Below, piece after piece: positions 1 to 10,829 of a stretch of 64,000 nt of DNA. The DNA is from Anopheles merus. Its lineage: Eukaryota; Arthropoda; Insecta; Diptera; Culicidae. The translations under genes and the position numbers were made by a program. The stretch is taken from contig NC_054082.1 of NCBI RefSeq assembly GCF_017562075.2, forward strand, positions 49,532,037-49,596,036. Reading direction: 5' to 3'. The notes beneath the pieces are model-generated. The model ran no database searches. It was given only the letters and a program-made list of their open reading frames with translations, and was not told the origin of the DNA. Within the stretch, counting starts at the first letter, position 1. The number at the start of each line of letters is the position of its first letter.

Positions 1-1
1 C

Positions 2-1309
2 TTCATCGAGTGGATGCGGCGCCGCTGCAACGACACCATGGGCGAAATCGACCGAACGCCCTGCTGTGAGGTGTCGCCCTTTCCCTTCACGCCCGACATT
101 TTCGACCAGTGCTTGCCGGAATCGATACTGTCCCTGTACGAGACGCCGAGGCAATTCTTTGTGCCGGGCGTTGCGGGACCAAAGTTTGCCCGCAGCTCGT
201 TTCTTGTGGCGGGTGAACCGCTCGAGCGGATCTCACCCAAACCGAACGACACGGTGGTGAAGGCGGTCGTGATTGAGTTCGAAAGTACGCAGATATTTAC
301 GATGTCCTACACCGAGATTGATGCGTTCGTGCGCACAGTGGAGCGCTGGCTGGCGGAGCAGCTGCGCGACGCACCACCGACGATGGCCAACGCGTGGTTT
401 ACCAGTGAGCTGGAATTTTTCGACCTGCAGGACACACTGTCGACCGGCACGATGGTGGCAATCGCGATGGCGATGGCAGTGGCCCTGCTGGTGCTGATGC
501 TCGTGACGCTCAATGTGCTGATCAGTCTGTACGCGATCGTAACGGTGACGCTTACGATCCTCACCACCGTGGCGGTACTGGTGCTGCTGGGCTGGAAGCT
601 AAACGTGCTAGAGAGCGTGGCCGTCAGTACGGCGATCGGGCTGGCCGTCGACTTTAGCCTGCACTACGGCGTGCACTACCGGCTGTCGACCGAGCCGGAC
701 CGCCGCTCGTCGACACGATTTTCCCTGCAGCGCATGCTCGGCCCAACGGCAATGGCCGCCATCACAACCGGTATTGCCGGTGCGCTGATGCTGCCCTCCA
801 GCGTGCTGGCGTACATACAGATCGGGGTGTTTCTCGTGATCGTCATGTCGATCAGCTGGCTGTACGCGACCTTTTTCCTGATGAGCCTGTTGCGGCTGAT
901 CGGACCGCAGTACGGGTTCGGCCAGTTTCGCTATCCCAAGCTGCGGTCGGGGTTGCGCAGCAGCGATGGTTGCAAGGCGACCGCCCAGCTCGACACGGCC
1001 GGAGCGCGACTGGGCCACCATCACTCGTTTCACATGTCGCACCATCACCAGGGCGGCGTCGTGACCGAACAGCTCCTGTCCAACTCGAGCTCGACGGCCG
1101 GCGATCTGGTCGGGTCGGAATCGCACGAGCTCGACTCGCTGACGTCGAACTCGATCATCAAGCCGATCAACCTGGACATTGCGAGACCGATCAACTTCGA
1201 TCGCGCGTTCAAGAAAAAGTATTCACTGCCCCGCGAGCAGAGTCCTTCCACGGCCAGTGCCATAACGATGGTGCTGCCGGATGACGTAGATTTGAGGGGT
1301 GGCCAGTAG
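2..1309 (+). CDS. disp: Dispatched, C-terminal part (5' end outside window)
   Basis: Dispatched is an RND/Patched-type multi-pass plasma-membrane protein that releases lipid-modified Hedgehog from producing cells. The frame is open from base 2, so the CDS enters from the left; the first ATG at 14 is internal. What is seen: an extracellular loop with paired cysteines (residues about 5-45 of this fragment), the conserved stretch WFTSELEFFDLQDTLSTGT, then a cluster of hydrophobic helices. The core GLAVDFSLHYG carries the transmembrane Asp expected of proton/sodium-coupled RND proteins. The last helix is followed by a hydrophilic tail of about 120 residues with His- and Ser-rich stretches. No intron is needed in this part. 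The stop TAG is at 1307-1309. Patched is the alternative, but the DFSLHYG and YETPRQFF segments fit Dispatched better. Confidence 0.9.
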   Translation, partial: FIEWMRRRCNDTMGEIDRTPCCEVSPFPFTPDIFDQCLPESILSLYETPRQFFVPGVAGPKFARSSFLVAGEPLERISPKPNDTVVKAVVIEFESTQIFTMSYTEIDAFVRTVERWLAEQLRDAPPTMANAWFTSELEFFDLQDTLSTGTMVAIAMAMAVALLVLMLVTLNVLISLYAIVTVTLTILTTVAVLVLLGWKLNVLESVAVSTAIGLAVDFSLHYGVHYRLSTEPDRRSSTRFSLQRMLGPTAMAAITTGIAGALMLPSSVLAYIQIGVFLVIVMSISWLYATFFLMSLLRLIGPQYGFGQFRYPKLRSGLRSSDGCKATAQLDTAGARLGHHHSFHMSHHHQGGVVTEQLLSNSSSTAGDLVGSESHELDSLTSNSIIKPINLDIARPINFDRAFKKKYSLPREQSPSTASAITMVLPDDVDLRGGQ

Positions 1310-2269
1310 GGAGCACTGTAGCCGATGCTGCTGACTAGCAGCGGGACAATTTCCGGAACACCGGGAAGCTACAGTTACAGTTTTTAACCAGTACTTAAGC
1401 AGATGTGTAATAGAGTTTTATCTAGGGATTAACAGCAATAGGAGCTTGCACATTGTCAAATGCGTAGTTGAGTGGTGGATTGGTGTATCTGTGTTTTGTT
1501 TTACCCTTTATTGAGCTTCCATACAACCAGTCGTTTTCCCGTGCCAAATAGCATTTATGGATATGGAACTTAGTACTTAGTAGTTGGTAGCAGTTGATAG
1601 AATTAAACACGTTTACACCCCTGCGCGTTTGCATGAGGACTTCAGGGGTTCAGCTTAATGGATGTTTTTAAATGGCCGTTGCTTGTGCCGAAACGGATCT
1701 TAACGTAGAGGAATAGTTTTTAACAATAACCGCTGTCTTTTGGCAGCCCGTCATGCTCACAATCTGACACCGCCAGCCGTCTGGTAGCAATTAGCAATCG
1801 CGCAAACCGATCTCAGGTGAGCGACCAAGTCAACCGGGGACAGAGGACGCCACGACACTTTCTTTGGTCTGCATACCGCCATCAACCATTACGATGGTAG
1901 GGGAAGCTCCAGAGGTGGGGGTAGCAGGTATTTTAAGTGTAGAAAATTATTACAACCACACAATGGTTGATTTCTCTAGGAGTGGCCCCCCGAGTCGATC
2001 GGCGGCCCCAATCTTACTGTGTACAGGCACGGATGCAACGAACGGAAGAAAGATGCGTTACAAAAGCTAGGAGATACATATGTATGTTGTGAAACAATTA
2101 GTGGAACCACTTTGTGATACATATATGAATTATATTTACAGATACATATTACTATTCGATGATTGTTGGGAAAAAACACAGGTTATACAGGCGAATTGCA
2201 AATTAGAAAGCAACGAGGCAAGGGAGAGGTGTAAATTACAAATTTGGAAATCATGTAACGAGAGCGAGA

Positions 2270-2346
<77 letters not shown>
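2270..2346. repeat. (TG)10(AG)28 compound microsatellite
   Basis: About 20 bases of alternating T and G are followed directly by about 56 bases of AG repeats. It lies in the probable disp 3'UTR or just beyond it. Confidence 0.97.
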
Positions 2347-2348
<2 letters not shown>

Positions 2349-2537
2349 TACAAAGACAAAAAAACACAGACTACAATATTTCGGACCGTTGAAATGAGTG
2401 AGGAATTTAAACACACCCCTTAATTCATGTCTCCTAAAGGGGCGAAAATCAACAGCAGCGGCAGTTGTTCTAGGAGTTACAGGTGGAAGACAACGATGAG
2501 CCAGAGTAAATAAGGAGAGTAGTAGTGTATAGTGTGA

Positions 2538-2543
2538 AATAAA
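2538..2543 (+). terminator. Candidate disp poly(A) signal AATAAA
   Basis: A perfect AATAAA lies 1.2 kb after the disp stop. A second one is at 3506-3511. Which one is used cannot be told from sequence. Confidence 0.4.
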
Positions 2544-3626
2544 TATTAATCATCGGTTCTACGGTGTCACATGTGAAGCGCGACTGATTTCGGACTGTAC
2601 GGTCTTTCTCGATTTCTGGCGGCAACGCATCCGAACGCTTTCGTAGGGTGAAGGGGAAGTGCCACACAACAAAGCGGAGTATAATGCTAGATTGTGCCCG
2701 ACATACAGTTCGTTTTTAGCAGAATGACCGATTGATTTGACCGATTTATTGTGTTAATAATGGAGAGGGAGTGGCAGCAGACAGTGGTGGCTCGAGCTGG
2801 GACGAGGGGCAGGCTGAGCGTACCCTGCATACACAGCTGTGCCCACCGCACCGTCGTTTGGCGTTTGGCTTTTTGTGGAGGGAAGGCTACAATCAATCCT
2901 TATTTGTATATTTGTGTGTTTTGTATTTATGTATATAATATATATAACTATATGTATATATTTCTTCATTCTCCTTAACACCTACCTATGACAATTTTTG
3001 CACTTACGGTCTAAGAGAAATAAGAAGGATTGCGGGAAGGAGGGGTGAAGAACTTGACACATAATAATCGGGGCTAAAATCGCAAACTGTCCTCCGTCCT
3101 TAAAACAACAGTAAACCATACAAATTAAAAAAAGGGTCACGAAAAAGGGAGCTGGAGGGGGGTGGGGGCGAAAAATCGACAGCGTATCCGTAACCTAGGC
3201 TTTTTTTCACAATCATCCTGCTATATTTAAAATCTGCCCCCTTCCCTGCCTGCAAGTGAAATTGTATTTGCAAAATCCTGCACCCACCCACACCCGCTCG
3301 TGTAGGAGGGGGAGAGGGAAAGGGGGAGTTGTAAGAACGGCACCGGTTTTCCATTCCACTACGCTTTACTTAAATTTTATGTATCGTGTGTACGCGAGAA
3401 CCAATGGGGAATGGTGGTGGCGGGGTTTTGCGGGAGAATGACACAGGAAGGGAGTGGGGTGGGAGGGGAGGAGGAGGGTGACATATATACGTGTGTACTT
3501 ATGCAAATAAAACGAACAAATGTTACATAATAATAGCGCAATGTGCTCTCACCCCTGGCCACCATCGATCAAGACCAGTTTTGTCAAAAGAAAAAGCTAA
3601 CAACCCCCGTTACCATTCGATTCTAG

Positions 3627-3627
<1 letters not shown>

Positions 3628-3713
<86 letters not shown>
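3628..3713. repeat. (CT)n microsatellite, about 85 bp
   Basis: An almost pure CT repeat with single interruptions. It is complementary to the AG tract at 2290-2346. Confidence 0.97.
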
Positions 3714-3716
<3 letters not shown>

Positions 3717-4133
3717 TCTCGCTTTCTGTCTCTCAGACCCTATTGCTAGTGCGCGGGTTATTTTTTTACAATTTTTTTCACCATCATCTACCGCCAATCG
3801 TTCGGTAGCTACCGGTTCGTAGCATCCATTGATGCGCACTGTGATACTCTAGTTGCTGCTAGCTCTAGCTTAAGTCCACCTTCCGGTAGGATCTCGCTCG
3901 CTGCGATCATCCATCACCGCGGGGGAGCACCATTTCAACAGTGTTGTGGCCGTAAAAATGTACTCTCCCTTCAACGCGGGGCGGCGTTCAGTAAAGCGCG
4001 CCCCACGGTGTTCGCGTGTGGTCGGGTGATGGGGATTGGGGCATTAGAAAATGGATGTTGCGGTGGTGGTGGTGAATGGCGTGACGGACGCTCGAGCAGC
4101 TCGTCTTCGTCCCCTCGTCGGGTGTACGGAGGT

Positions 4134-6035
4134 TTACTCGCTGCTCGGATGCAGCACCACGTGCGGGCGAATGATTTCCTCTATATCCATGGACATGGTC
4201 GTATCGTCCTTGCCGACCACTTCGTCCCCAACACCGACCTCATGCGTATGATGCGGATGGTGATGGTGGTGATGATGGTGGTGCTGCTGTTGATGGTGCT
4301 GCGCGGACGAGCCCTGCGGATCCGCCGCCGAGGAGGCCGATCCACCGGGCGTGCTGGTGGTGGTGTTGGTGGTGGTGATTAACTCGCTGCCACTGTTGCT
4401 GCTCTGCTGCACGAAATCCATCTCCGAGGTAAGGTCTAGGGTGGCGGCCGACGCCGTCGAGGTGCTGCTGTTGTTGACCGAAGCGTTCGCACCGGTTGTG
4501 GTGATGGCCACGACGGTGGCCCCACCGCCCAGCGTTATCGTTTCGCCGGTGATCGTGCCGGCTGGTCCTCCGCTCGTGGTGGCGGCCATTTTGTGCATCT
4601 CGCCCAGCTCCTCCCCGTCCGATTGCATGATGAGGCTCTGGTCGGACGTGTTGCCGTTGGTCGGCTTGTTCGAGATGATCCGGTCACGCAGCGACGGCTC
4701 GTGGTTGTGGGGCGAACCGACCTCCCGCACCTTCTGGTAGTCCTCGGTGATGTGCAGTATCGCCTGGCAGCCCTTGCGCCCGTTCCACGCACACTTCCAC
4801 GCCGCGATGCCGTTGCGTATCTTCTGCTGCGTCCGGAAGCGGTAGCCGTTGTAGATGAGGAACGTCTGGTAGCCGTCCTTCGTGACGAGCTGGTAGTGGT
4901 TGCGCTTGAACGTCGTCACGTCCGTAAGCCAACCGTCGCCGACGAGGATGTCGTTCGAGACCTTGCGCTTGGACGGTTGGTCGCGCGCCTTCTTCTTCTT
5001 CGACGAGGACGACGAGGTCGACGAAGCTTTGCCTGCTGCACCGGCACCACCGCGCCCCGAACTGTTGGCTACGACGGGCGTGCCGGGCGTTGCTAAAATG
5101 GCGGGCGTACCGTCCGACGTCACCACGATGGTGTCCTCCTCGTGCTGCTGGTGGTGGTGATGCTGCTGCTGCTGTTGCTGCTGTTGCTGCTGCTGCTGCT
5201 CCTGCGCGTGATGCGGATGGTGGTGAGACTGTGGCTGCTGATGCGGTACCTGCTGCTGGTGCGGCTGCTGCTGCTTGATCGGTGGCGTCTCGGGCGGATT
5301 TTCCGGCACGGACACGGGCAGCCCGTGATTGTGCTGCCCAATCTCCGCCACCACCTGTATGTTATCGTCCACCTCGATCGCAGCCGGACACTGGATGTCA
5401 CTGCCGGATGCCACGCACAGCCAAATGCCGAGCTGGGACGGAGAGGCGGTAAACAGCTGCTTCTTGAACTCGATAATGTTGCCGTTCAGCGGTGGGCCAC
5501 CGTCGATCGAGATGCGCTGATCGAGCCCGACGTGCGGTTCATCGATACCGCCCGCTCCCAGGTCGGAGCCGCCGCCCGTCCCGGTCGCTCCGTTCGAGGC
5601 GCTACTGTTGGTTGCATCCGGCTGCATGCTGACCACGTTGTAGATCGCCGTCGCATGGTCCACCGATTTGCGCTTCTCGCGCAGCAGCAGATCGTTCTCC
5701 TTCACCTTCTCCTTGTACTCGAAAAAGTCCTCCACCGTGGTTACGCATTTGCCACAGATGTACGAGTTCAGGTCCTCGTCGAAGCTTATCTGAAAGTGCG
5801 CGGAGTGCAAGTGGAAACAATCAAACAAACAGACATCACGCAAAGGCAGCACAAATCGTGCGCCCGCCAAGCTACTTACCGCTACGTTTACCAGCTCGAG
5901 TATTTTCAGCAGCAGAGATTCATTGTCGTTTCCTGCGCCCGGGAAGAGTTCGTACAGATCGCAGGCCTGTGAAAAGCACAACCGACAGAAGGGAAGCTCC
6001 GTTTGAATCTGTGTCTGTATCGTGTCCATCTCCAT
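4134..6035 (-). CDS. ZAD (zf-AD) protein with two FLYWCH-type zinc fingers
   Basis: Probable DNA-binding nuclear regulator, 603 aa. Exons are 6035..5880 and 5789..4134; the intron (donor GTAAGT, acceptor TTTCAG) is 90 nt. Joining them restores an N-terminal ZAD: CRLC near residue 20, ELFP, then ISFDEDLNSYICGKC with the second cysteine pair. Further on come two W-x-C-x(n)-C ... H-x-H modules of the FLYWCH type: a degenerate one (WLCVASGSDIQC ... HNH) and a full one (YRFRTQQKIRN, AWKCAWNGRKGC ... HNH). Low-complexity linkers include a long Gln run with His, a basic SKKKKARD stretch and a C-terminal His run. The start is the first in-frame ATG; the frame stays open upstream without another ATG, and a possible acceptor precedes it, so a 5'UTR exon is likely. 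The mix of ZAD with FLYWCH rather than C2H2 fingers is unusual. The specific gene is not recognised. Confidence 0.85.
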   Translation of the reverse strand: MEMDTIQTQIQTELPFCRLCFSQACDLYELFPGAGNDNESLLLKILELVNVAVSSLAGARFVLPLRDVCLFDCFHLHSAHFQISFDEDLNSYICGKCVTTVEDFFEYKEKVKENDLLLREKRKSVDHATAIYNVVSMQPDATNSSASNGATGTGGGSDLGAGGIDEPHVGLDQRISIDGGPPLNGNIIEFKKQLFTASPSQLGIWLCVASGSDIQCPAAIEVDDNIQVVAEIGQHNHGLPVSVPENPPETPPIKQQQPHQQQVPHQQPQSHHHPHHAQEQQQQQQQQQQQQHHHHQQHEEDTIVVTSDGTPAILATPGTPVVANSSGRGGAGAAGKASSTSSSSSKKKKARDQPSKRKVSNDILVGDGWLTDVTTFKRNHYQLVTKDGYQTFLIYNGYRFRTQQKIRNGIAAWKCAWNGRKGCQAILHITEDYQKVREVGSPHNHEPSLRDRIISNKPTNGNTSDQSLIMQSDGEELGEMHKMAATTSGGPAGTITGETITLGGGATVVAITTTGANASVNNSSTSTASAATLDLTSEMDFVQQSSNSGSELITTTNTTTSTPGGSASSAADPQGSSAQHHQQQHHHHHHHHHPHHTHEVGVGDEVVGKDDTTMSMDIEEIIRPHVVLHPSSE

Positions 6036-7681
6036 CTCGGCAATCGCGCGGCCGGCGCTATCGCTGGACAGTGCAAGGGTGATATTCGGGGACAAACTAG
6101 CTGCAGCAGCTAGCAAACGGCCGTACTAATGCTCCCTCGGTCTCCGCCAGCTGTCCTTTTCCACTGTCCTGTTGACACTGAGAGGACGGGCTACTGCTGC
6201 GGTCGGATGCGGACCACTGCACCACAACCGTGCGTCCCCGTCGGTCGGGGAATATTAGCAAAAGCCTTCCGGATGGAACTGCTCCGTGTTCCAGTTTACA
6301 CGGAGCGTCGTGCCCGAGTTGTGATTCCTTTTTTTTTTTTGTTATTACTGTGAAGCAGTGTTGTTGCAGTATTTACACGACGGAATCCAACCAACAACCA
6401 ACAACAAAATAGACAGGCAACCTTACGACGGCTTTTGACGGATCGTTGATGGAATGAGTAGGCTGCGATCGCTCTGTCCTTGTCTTCTCGCTATGCTGGT
6501 CCGCTTCAGCACACGCTCGCGTCCCTGTGTTGCGCTCTCGCTCACGCACCCGTTGCAGAGATTTGCGCTGCTTTCCTTCTCACTCTCTCTTTCGCTTTTT
6601 TGTGTGTTGGATGCCCTCGCTGCTGCTGCAAAGAAGCGCTTTCGCTTTTTCCATACGTTCGTAGCCGCCTGCTCTTTCCCGCGGTCTCCAACCGACGCTT
6701 ACTGTGGTGTGTTGTTTTCCTTGCTGCGGCCGTTCCTCATGTCGTTCTTGCGACACTTTCCTTCCTTTCCAGCAAAGCGCTGGGCTGCACGCGATGGAGG
6801 GCGGCTCGGGGCGATGGTGCTTTCACACGGTCGTCACTGTACGCCGGAGGGGTAGGTGGAGGGAGAGGTGAAAGGAGACAGAGAGCAGACGATTAGACAA
6901 AACAGACGGAACAAGAAGAAAACCAAAACAACCCATTTCCCGCAAAAGGAACTGTCACAGCGAAAGGGATGACGATGACGACGATGATGAGGATGGGTGA
7001 TGACGATCGCAGCGCAAACACCGAGCACATACCACACGCTGCTAGTCTATTCTGCCGCGGAGCAGTGGGTGGGTTTTCGTGTGAGGGAAAACTTGCGCAC
7101 CCGATTGCCACGCGTAAATTTGTTTGACAATAAACCCCCCCACGATACACCTCGTTCAGTGAAGCGTCCGAAACAAGCGGTCGAACCAGTGGCTGCCCCG
7201 CATTTCTAAACAGACCTCCAATTACGCACGAAACAGGAGAAGTGATTGCAGCACCAGCGAAATGGTATACCGCATTACGAACTACGCGATCGTCAACTGC
7301 TTCCACACACTGCCGTTTTGCACCGTCTCCCCCGTCGGGGACTCGATGAAGGAGGGGAAGGGAAGGAGGGTGAAATGGTTGACGGGTGGGTCAAACAAAG
7401 TGCATTTACGATCGACCTACAACATTCGCTCGCCCCGTCAACACCGTACGAAACCACCCTGCAAAACGTCCAGAGCTATGATTGTGAAGTGTTACACCAT
7501 TCATTCACCACAGTCCTGTGTCGAGAGAACTCACTGTTTTTTTTTAGGATGGGACGCGTCCCTTTGGGTCCCGCGGCTTCGATTGTTTTTGCAACCAACG
7601 CAACACTGGACACCTCCAGTCTATTGGCGTTCTATCGCGTTTTCGCTCGCGTACACACGCCGTATGTGATAGACACACGCA

Positions 7682-7683
<2 letters not shown>

Positions 7684-7728
<45 letters not shown>
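7684..7728. repeat. (CA)22 microsatellite
   Basis: A pure CA repeat followed by a degenerate CA/CG-rich tail to about 7770. It lies upstream of the ZAD gene. Confidence 0.97.
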
Positions 7729-7733
<5 letters not shown>

Positions 7734-9764
7734 AATACACACACACGCGCACATACACAAACATGCGCGCACTTTGCAGCTAGACAGCACGGGCGCTACA
7801 CTACACTGCTGCTGGCTGGCTCGCTGGCTGGTACTGCTTTGCTGGGGTCCTCCTCTACCGCCACCGTCTGGCCAACATTGAAGCCCCGTGTCTCGTTACC
7901 AAACTTACGCGAGGAATGGTCTGCATCCGAACGGCTGGCTTTTCACTACGGACGGGGCGTCGATTTCCGGTAGCTGCACCGACTGTGGCAATCGAACCCG
8001 TGCAGGGATTGGGGAAAATATGTATATATCATAAACAAAAATATGTCCAATCTCCCGTTGCGTGCCTCCTTGCACCCAGAGTCGAGATGAACTTTGCTTG
8101 TTGGCAACAAATAGCAGCCCGAGCCAGTATTGAATCAGGCCTCGTAAAAAGGCCTCGATTTTGACAGCGCGAAGGAACCCGTTGGGCAGGGCGAGGGTTT
8201 TTGACGCTCAAAAATAGGTGCATCTCGCTCACATTCTCTAGCCGTCCTTTACTCGCTTACAGTGCCCGTTTCGAGGTGAGCTTCTGTGTTCCCCTCTTCC
8301 ACTTCACACCAAACACTTCGTCTGCCCTTGTCCATAAGCCTTTCGTTCTGTTGGTGACAATCTACGCGCATTAGATACCGAGGGGTGTATGTCTCGCTCG
8401 ATTTGTCGTATCGTCTCTTTCGCGCACATGGACGCGTGACAAATGTATACACCTTGGTGGTGCGAAATGGAAGTGCTCAATTTGGTTGATTATTTTGAAT
8501 AAAAATCATCAGAAAATGGGTGCATGTGTTATTTTATTAATAGCTGAAGGTTTTTAAATAACTATCCAACGCACGCCCGCAGCTAAGCGAGATGTGATCA
8601 GGCAAAACATCCGGCTACAGGTAAGTTTGTTATAAAAGCTTGATTTTAAGCATTAGATGAACACGGCGTGATCTTCTTCATCTTGAAGATTAACAAAATT
8701 AGATGCTGTGTCACAAGTGCGTCAAGTTGCAGTGGGTAATTTGGAAGGACATTCGGCCCAGGCATGTCTTCCTTCATCCTCATCTGTTCCTGATCTGCGA
8801 TAGCTGCTACTCCACCTGCTCCAGCCCTCTAGCTTGCTGGGCGATCCTGTGCGTAGTGCCGTGCGGATGATCGTTCGCTCTCAAACACCTTCTTGGTGTG
8901 ACACGTGGCCGCTGTTAAAAATGTACCGGTTATTGCATCCTATTGGCTTTACATAGCTCATCAAGATGATCTGGAAGATGCCTCGCTCGCATGAAATCGA
9001 AAGCATTGTGTTGCTGCCAGACACATGCCACTGTTAGCTCTATCGGGACGACCAATTCGTTGCGTAGTCAATAAGCTTCCGCTTCTGCCACATGGTAAAA
9101 AGTAACACGCCGTAATGATGGTTCGGCGTCGTCTGAACAGGTGATGTCTGAACAGGTCGATACGAACCTACCGGGAAAGAGCCATCCGTTAGCAACCAGG
9201 AGTAGTTCGGGTCAGCTGGTAAGGTGCAATCATTCGAGTCAATACGAACTCGTTGATTACGACTCTGACCTAGCGCACCTGCTGCACCCACGGGTCCGAT
9301 TCGTTTCCGATTGACACGCAACTGTATCTGGGAAATGAATCGTATGTCCCACCATGTCCAGAGTGTTTCATACACAGAGACATGCAATGAGCTCGGTGAG
9401 TCAAGTGGGTGGTACAGCCAGGGGTGGAAGGAGGTATCCATGGACCAAGCAAACTGGTCTACGGTTGACACATTTCTTTCTTCCGTGTCAACACAGCGTG
9501 TTCAACTGAGAATGGGTCACCAAAGAAAAGGTAAAAAGTTGAAAAATTGTCTATGCTCTTTACTCTTGATCCCTTTCAGTGTTATTGTGCTTGTAATTTA
9601 AAATGAAAATTATAAAATAAACAATAAAATAAAAAAACTCTCTTAAAGTCACTTGCGGATAATGATAGATTTGAGAAAATTGAAATGAACTTGATGAAAT
9701 TAGGTAGTTTTTGTCTGATAACTATACGGCTCGGAAAACGATGTTCCCTTTTGTATTGGAAGAT

Positions 9765-9812
9765 CATATTTGAGTCCCACATATTTATATAGTATACATA
9801 TTTGAGTCCCAC
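9765..9812. repeat. 16-bp direct repeat with 16-bp spacer
   Basis: CATATTTGAGTCCCAC occurs exactly twice, at 9765-9780 and 9797-9812, in AT-rich intergenic DNA. Confidence 0.8.
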
Positions 9813-10688
9813 CTACACCTACGCTTGTTTGATATAGCTTAGTAATCATCAATTGGCATGGCACGCGAATGGCCTCGTTAGAACTGGCATGAAATAAGTA
9901 CATTAATGAAACCACCGTTAAAAGTTCAATACCGCCTCTACCATATTCCCTCAACGTCAAGATCACCCGCAAATAGAGACTGTACATAGAAAGCCACCAC
10001 CGAATCAGCTGATGTAATAGCAGAACATGTACGAACAAATGAGACGACGGAGCGCAGATGCTAATATGGCATACACATGAAATGTAGGACCCCGAGGGGT
10101 CAATGAGGGGGGGGGGGGGAGGGAGGTGGTGGAGTGTATTTATTTGGCCATTTAATTTTGCCCACTAACACAATCGCACACCAGCGCGAACTTTTTGGCG
10201 GCCATCTTGAACCCTCAAAAACCATCGCAACGACTTACAAAAATAATCGACAGCGAGGGAAAATCGCACCGATTTGAAGCGTTGGCGAGCTCGCGAAAAC
10301 CGGTTTTTGGCCTGCCGGTTGACAGCGCGAGTGAAGCATAATTGAATCAAGGTGTGTACGATGCGCGGTGGACTCTAGGAGCGTTCGCGTTCGTATTTGA
10401 CGGGTTGTCATGCTTGCCGCCATGTTCCTTTCGAAATACAGGTATACCCCGATATACGCCCTACGCGATTTTTTGAATTACCGTCCAAATAGACATACAG
10501 CGACAACGTCGGGCGCGACAATTTTGCTTCATCCGAAATAATCGAATTATCTACTTTGTTTACAAGCCAGATTATTGCCAAACGCAAAAAAAATGGATTT
10601 GAACACATTTTAACCTATTTTTGAATGTTTTCAAATAAAAAACAAGTTGGTTGACTGAGTCAAATGAGCTACTTCCCAAGTGCCACAA

Positions 10689-10803
10689 ATCCACTAAACG
10701 ACCACTAAACGGCTTCTAAACGACTCAAGCACTCTACCTAAACGGAATATAGAAAGACTTCGTTTAGCAGACGGCAAACGACTCATGCATTCTAAAAATA
10801 GCA
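10689..10803. repeat. Degenerate array of CTAAACG units
   Basis: CTAAACG occurs repeatedly in direct orientation (ACTAAACGACC, ACTAAACGGC, TCTAAACGAC, CCTAAACGG) and once inverted (TTCGTTTAG). A longer unit, AACGACTCA(A/T)GCA(C/T)TCT, appears twice about 70 bp apart. The origin is not recognised. Confidence 0.6.
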
Positions 10804-10815
10804 AAAAAGCTGGTG

Positions 10816-10829
10816 GCGCCATCTGTTTG
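10816..10829. promoter_or_regulatory. CTCF-like motif
   Basis: GCGCCATCTGTTTG matches 12 of 14 positions of the reverse complement of the CTCF core consensus CCASYAGRKGGCRS. A weaker relative, ACGCCATCTATTGA, lies about 330 bp further on. Binding is an inference. Confidence 0.3.

Larger units (their letters stand above)
1310..4133. other. Non-coding stretch between two convergent genes
   Basis: This lies between the disp stop and the stop of the minus-strand ZAD gene, so both 3'UTRs should fall here. AATAAA signals on the plus strand at 2538-2543 and 3506-3511 could end disp transcripts. TTTATT at 2745-2750 is the same signal on the minus strand. The stretch also holds a (TG)n(AG)n and a (CT)n microsatellite, listed separately. 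I see no protein-coding gene; the open frames over the microsatellites only translate the repeats. Confidence 0.6.

Noticed and set aside
2080..2416. Frames over the GT/GA repeat (RERERERE, SLSLSL)
   Set aside because: They only translate the microsatellite.
6036..6116. N-terminal extension of the ZAD protein up to 6116
   Set aside because: The first codon there is TTG; the first in-frame ATG is at 6035. The extension is probably 5'UTR.
9040..9471. 143-codon minus-strand frame in gene-poor DNA
   Set aside because: No domain or retroelement motif is visible, and composition is like the surrounding intergenic sequence.
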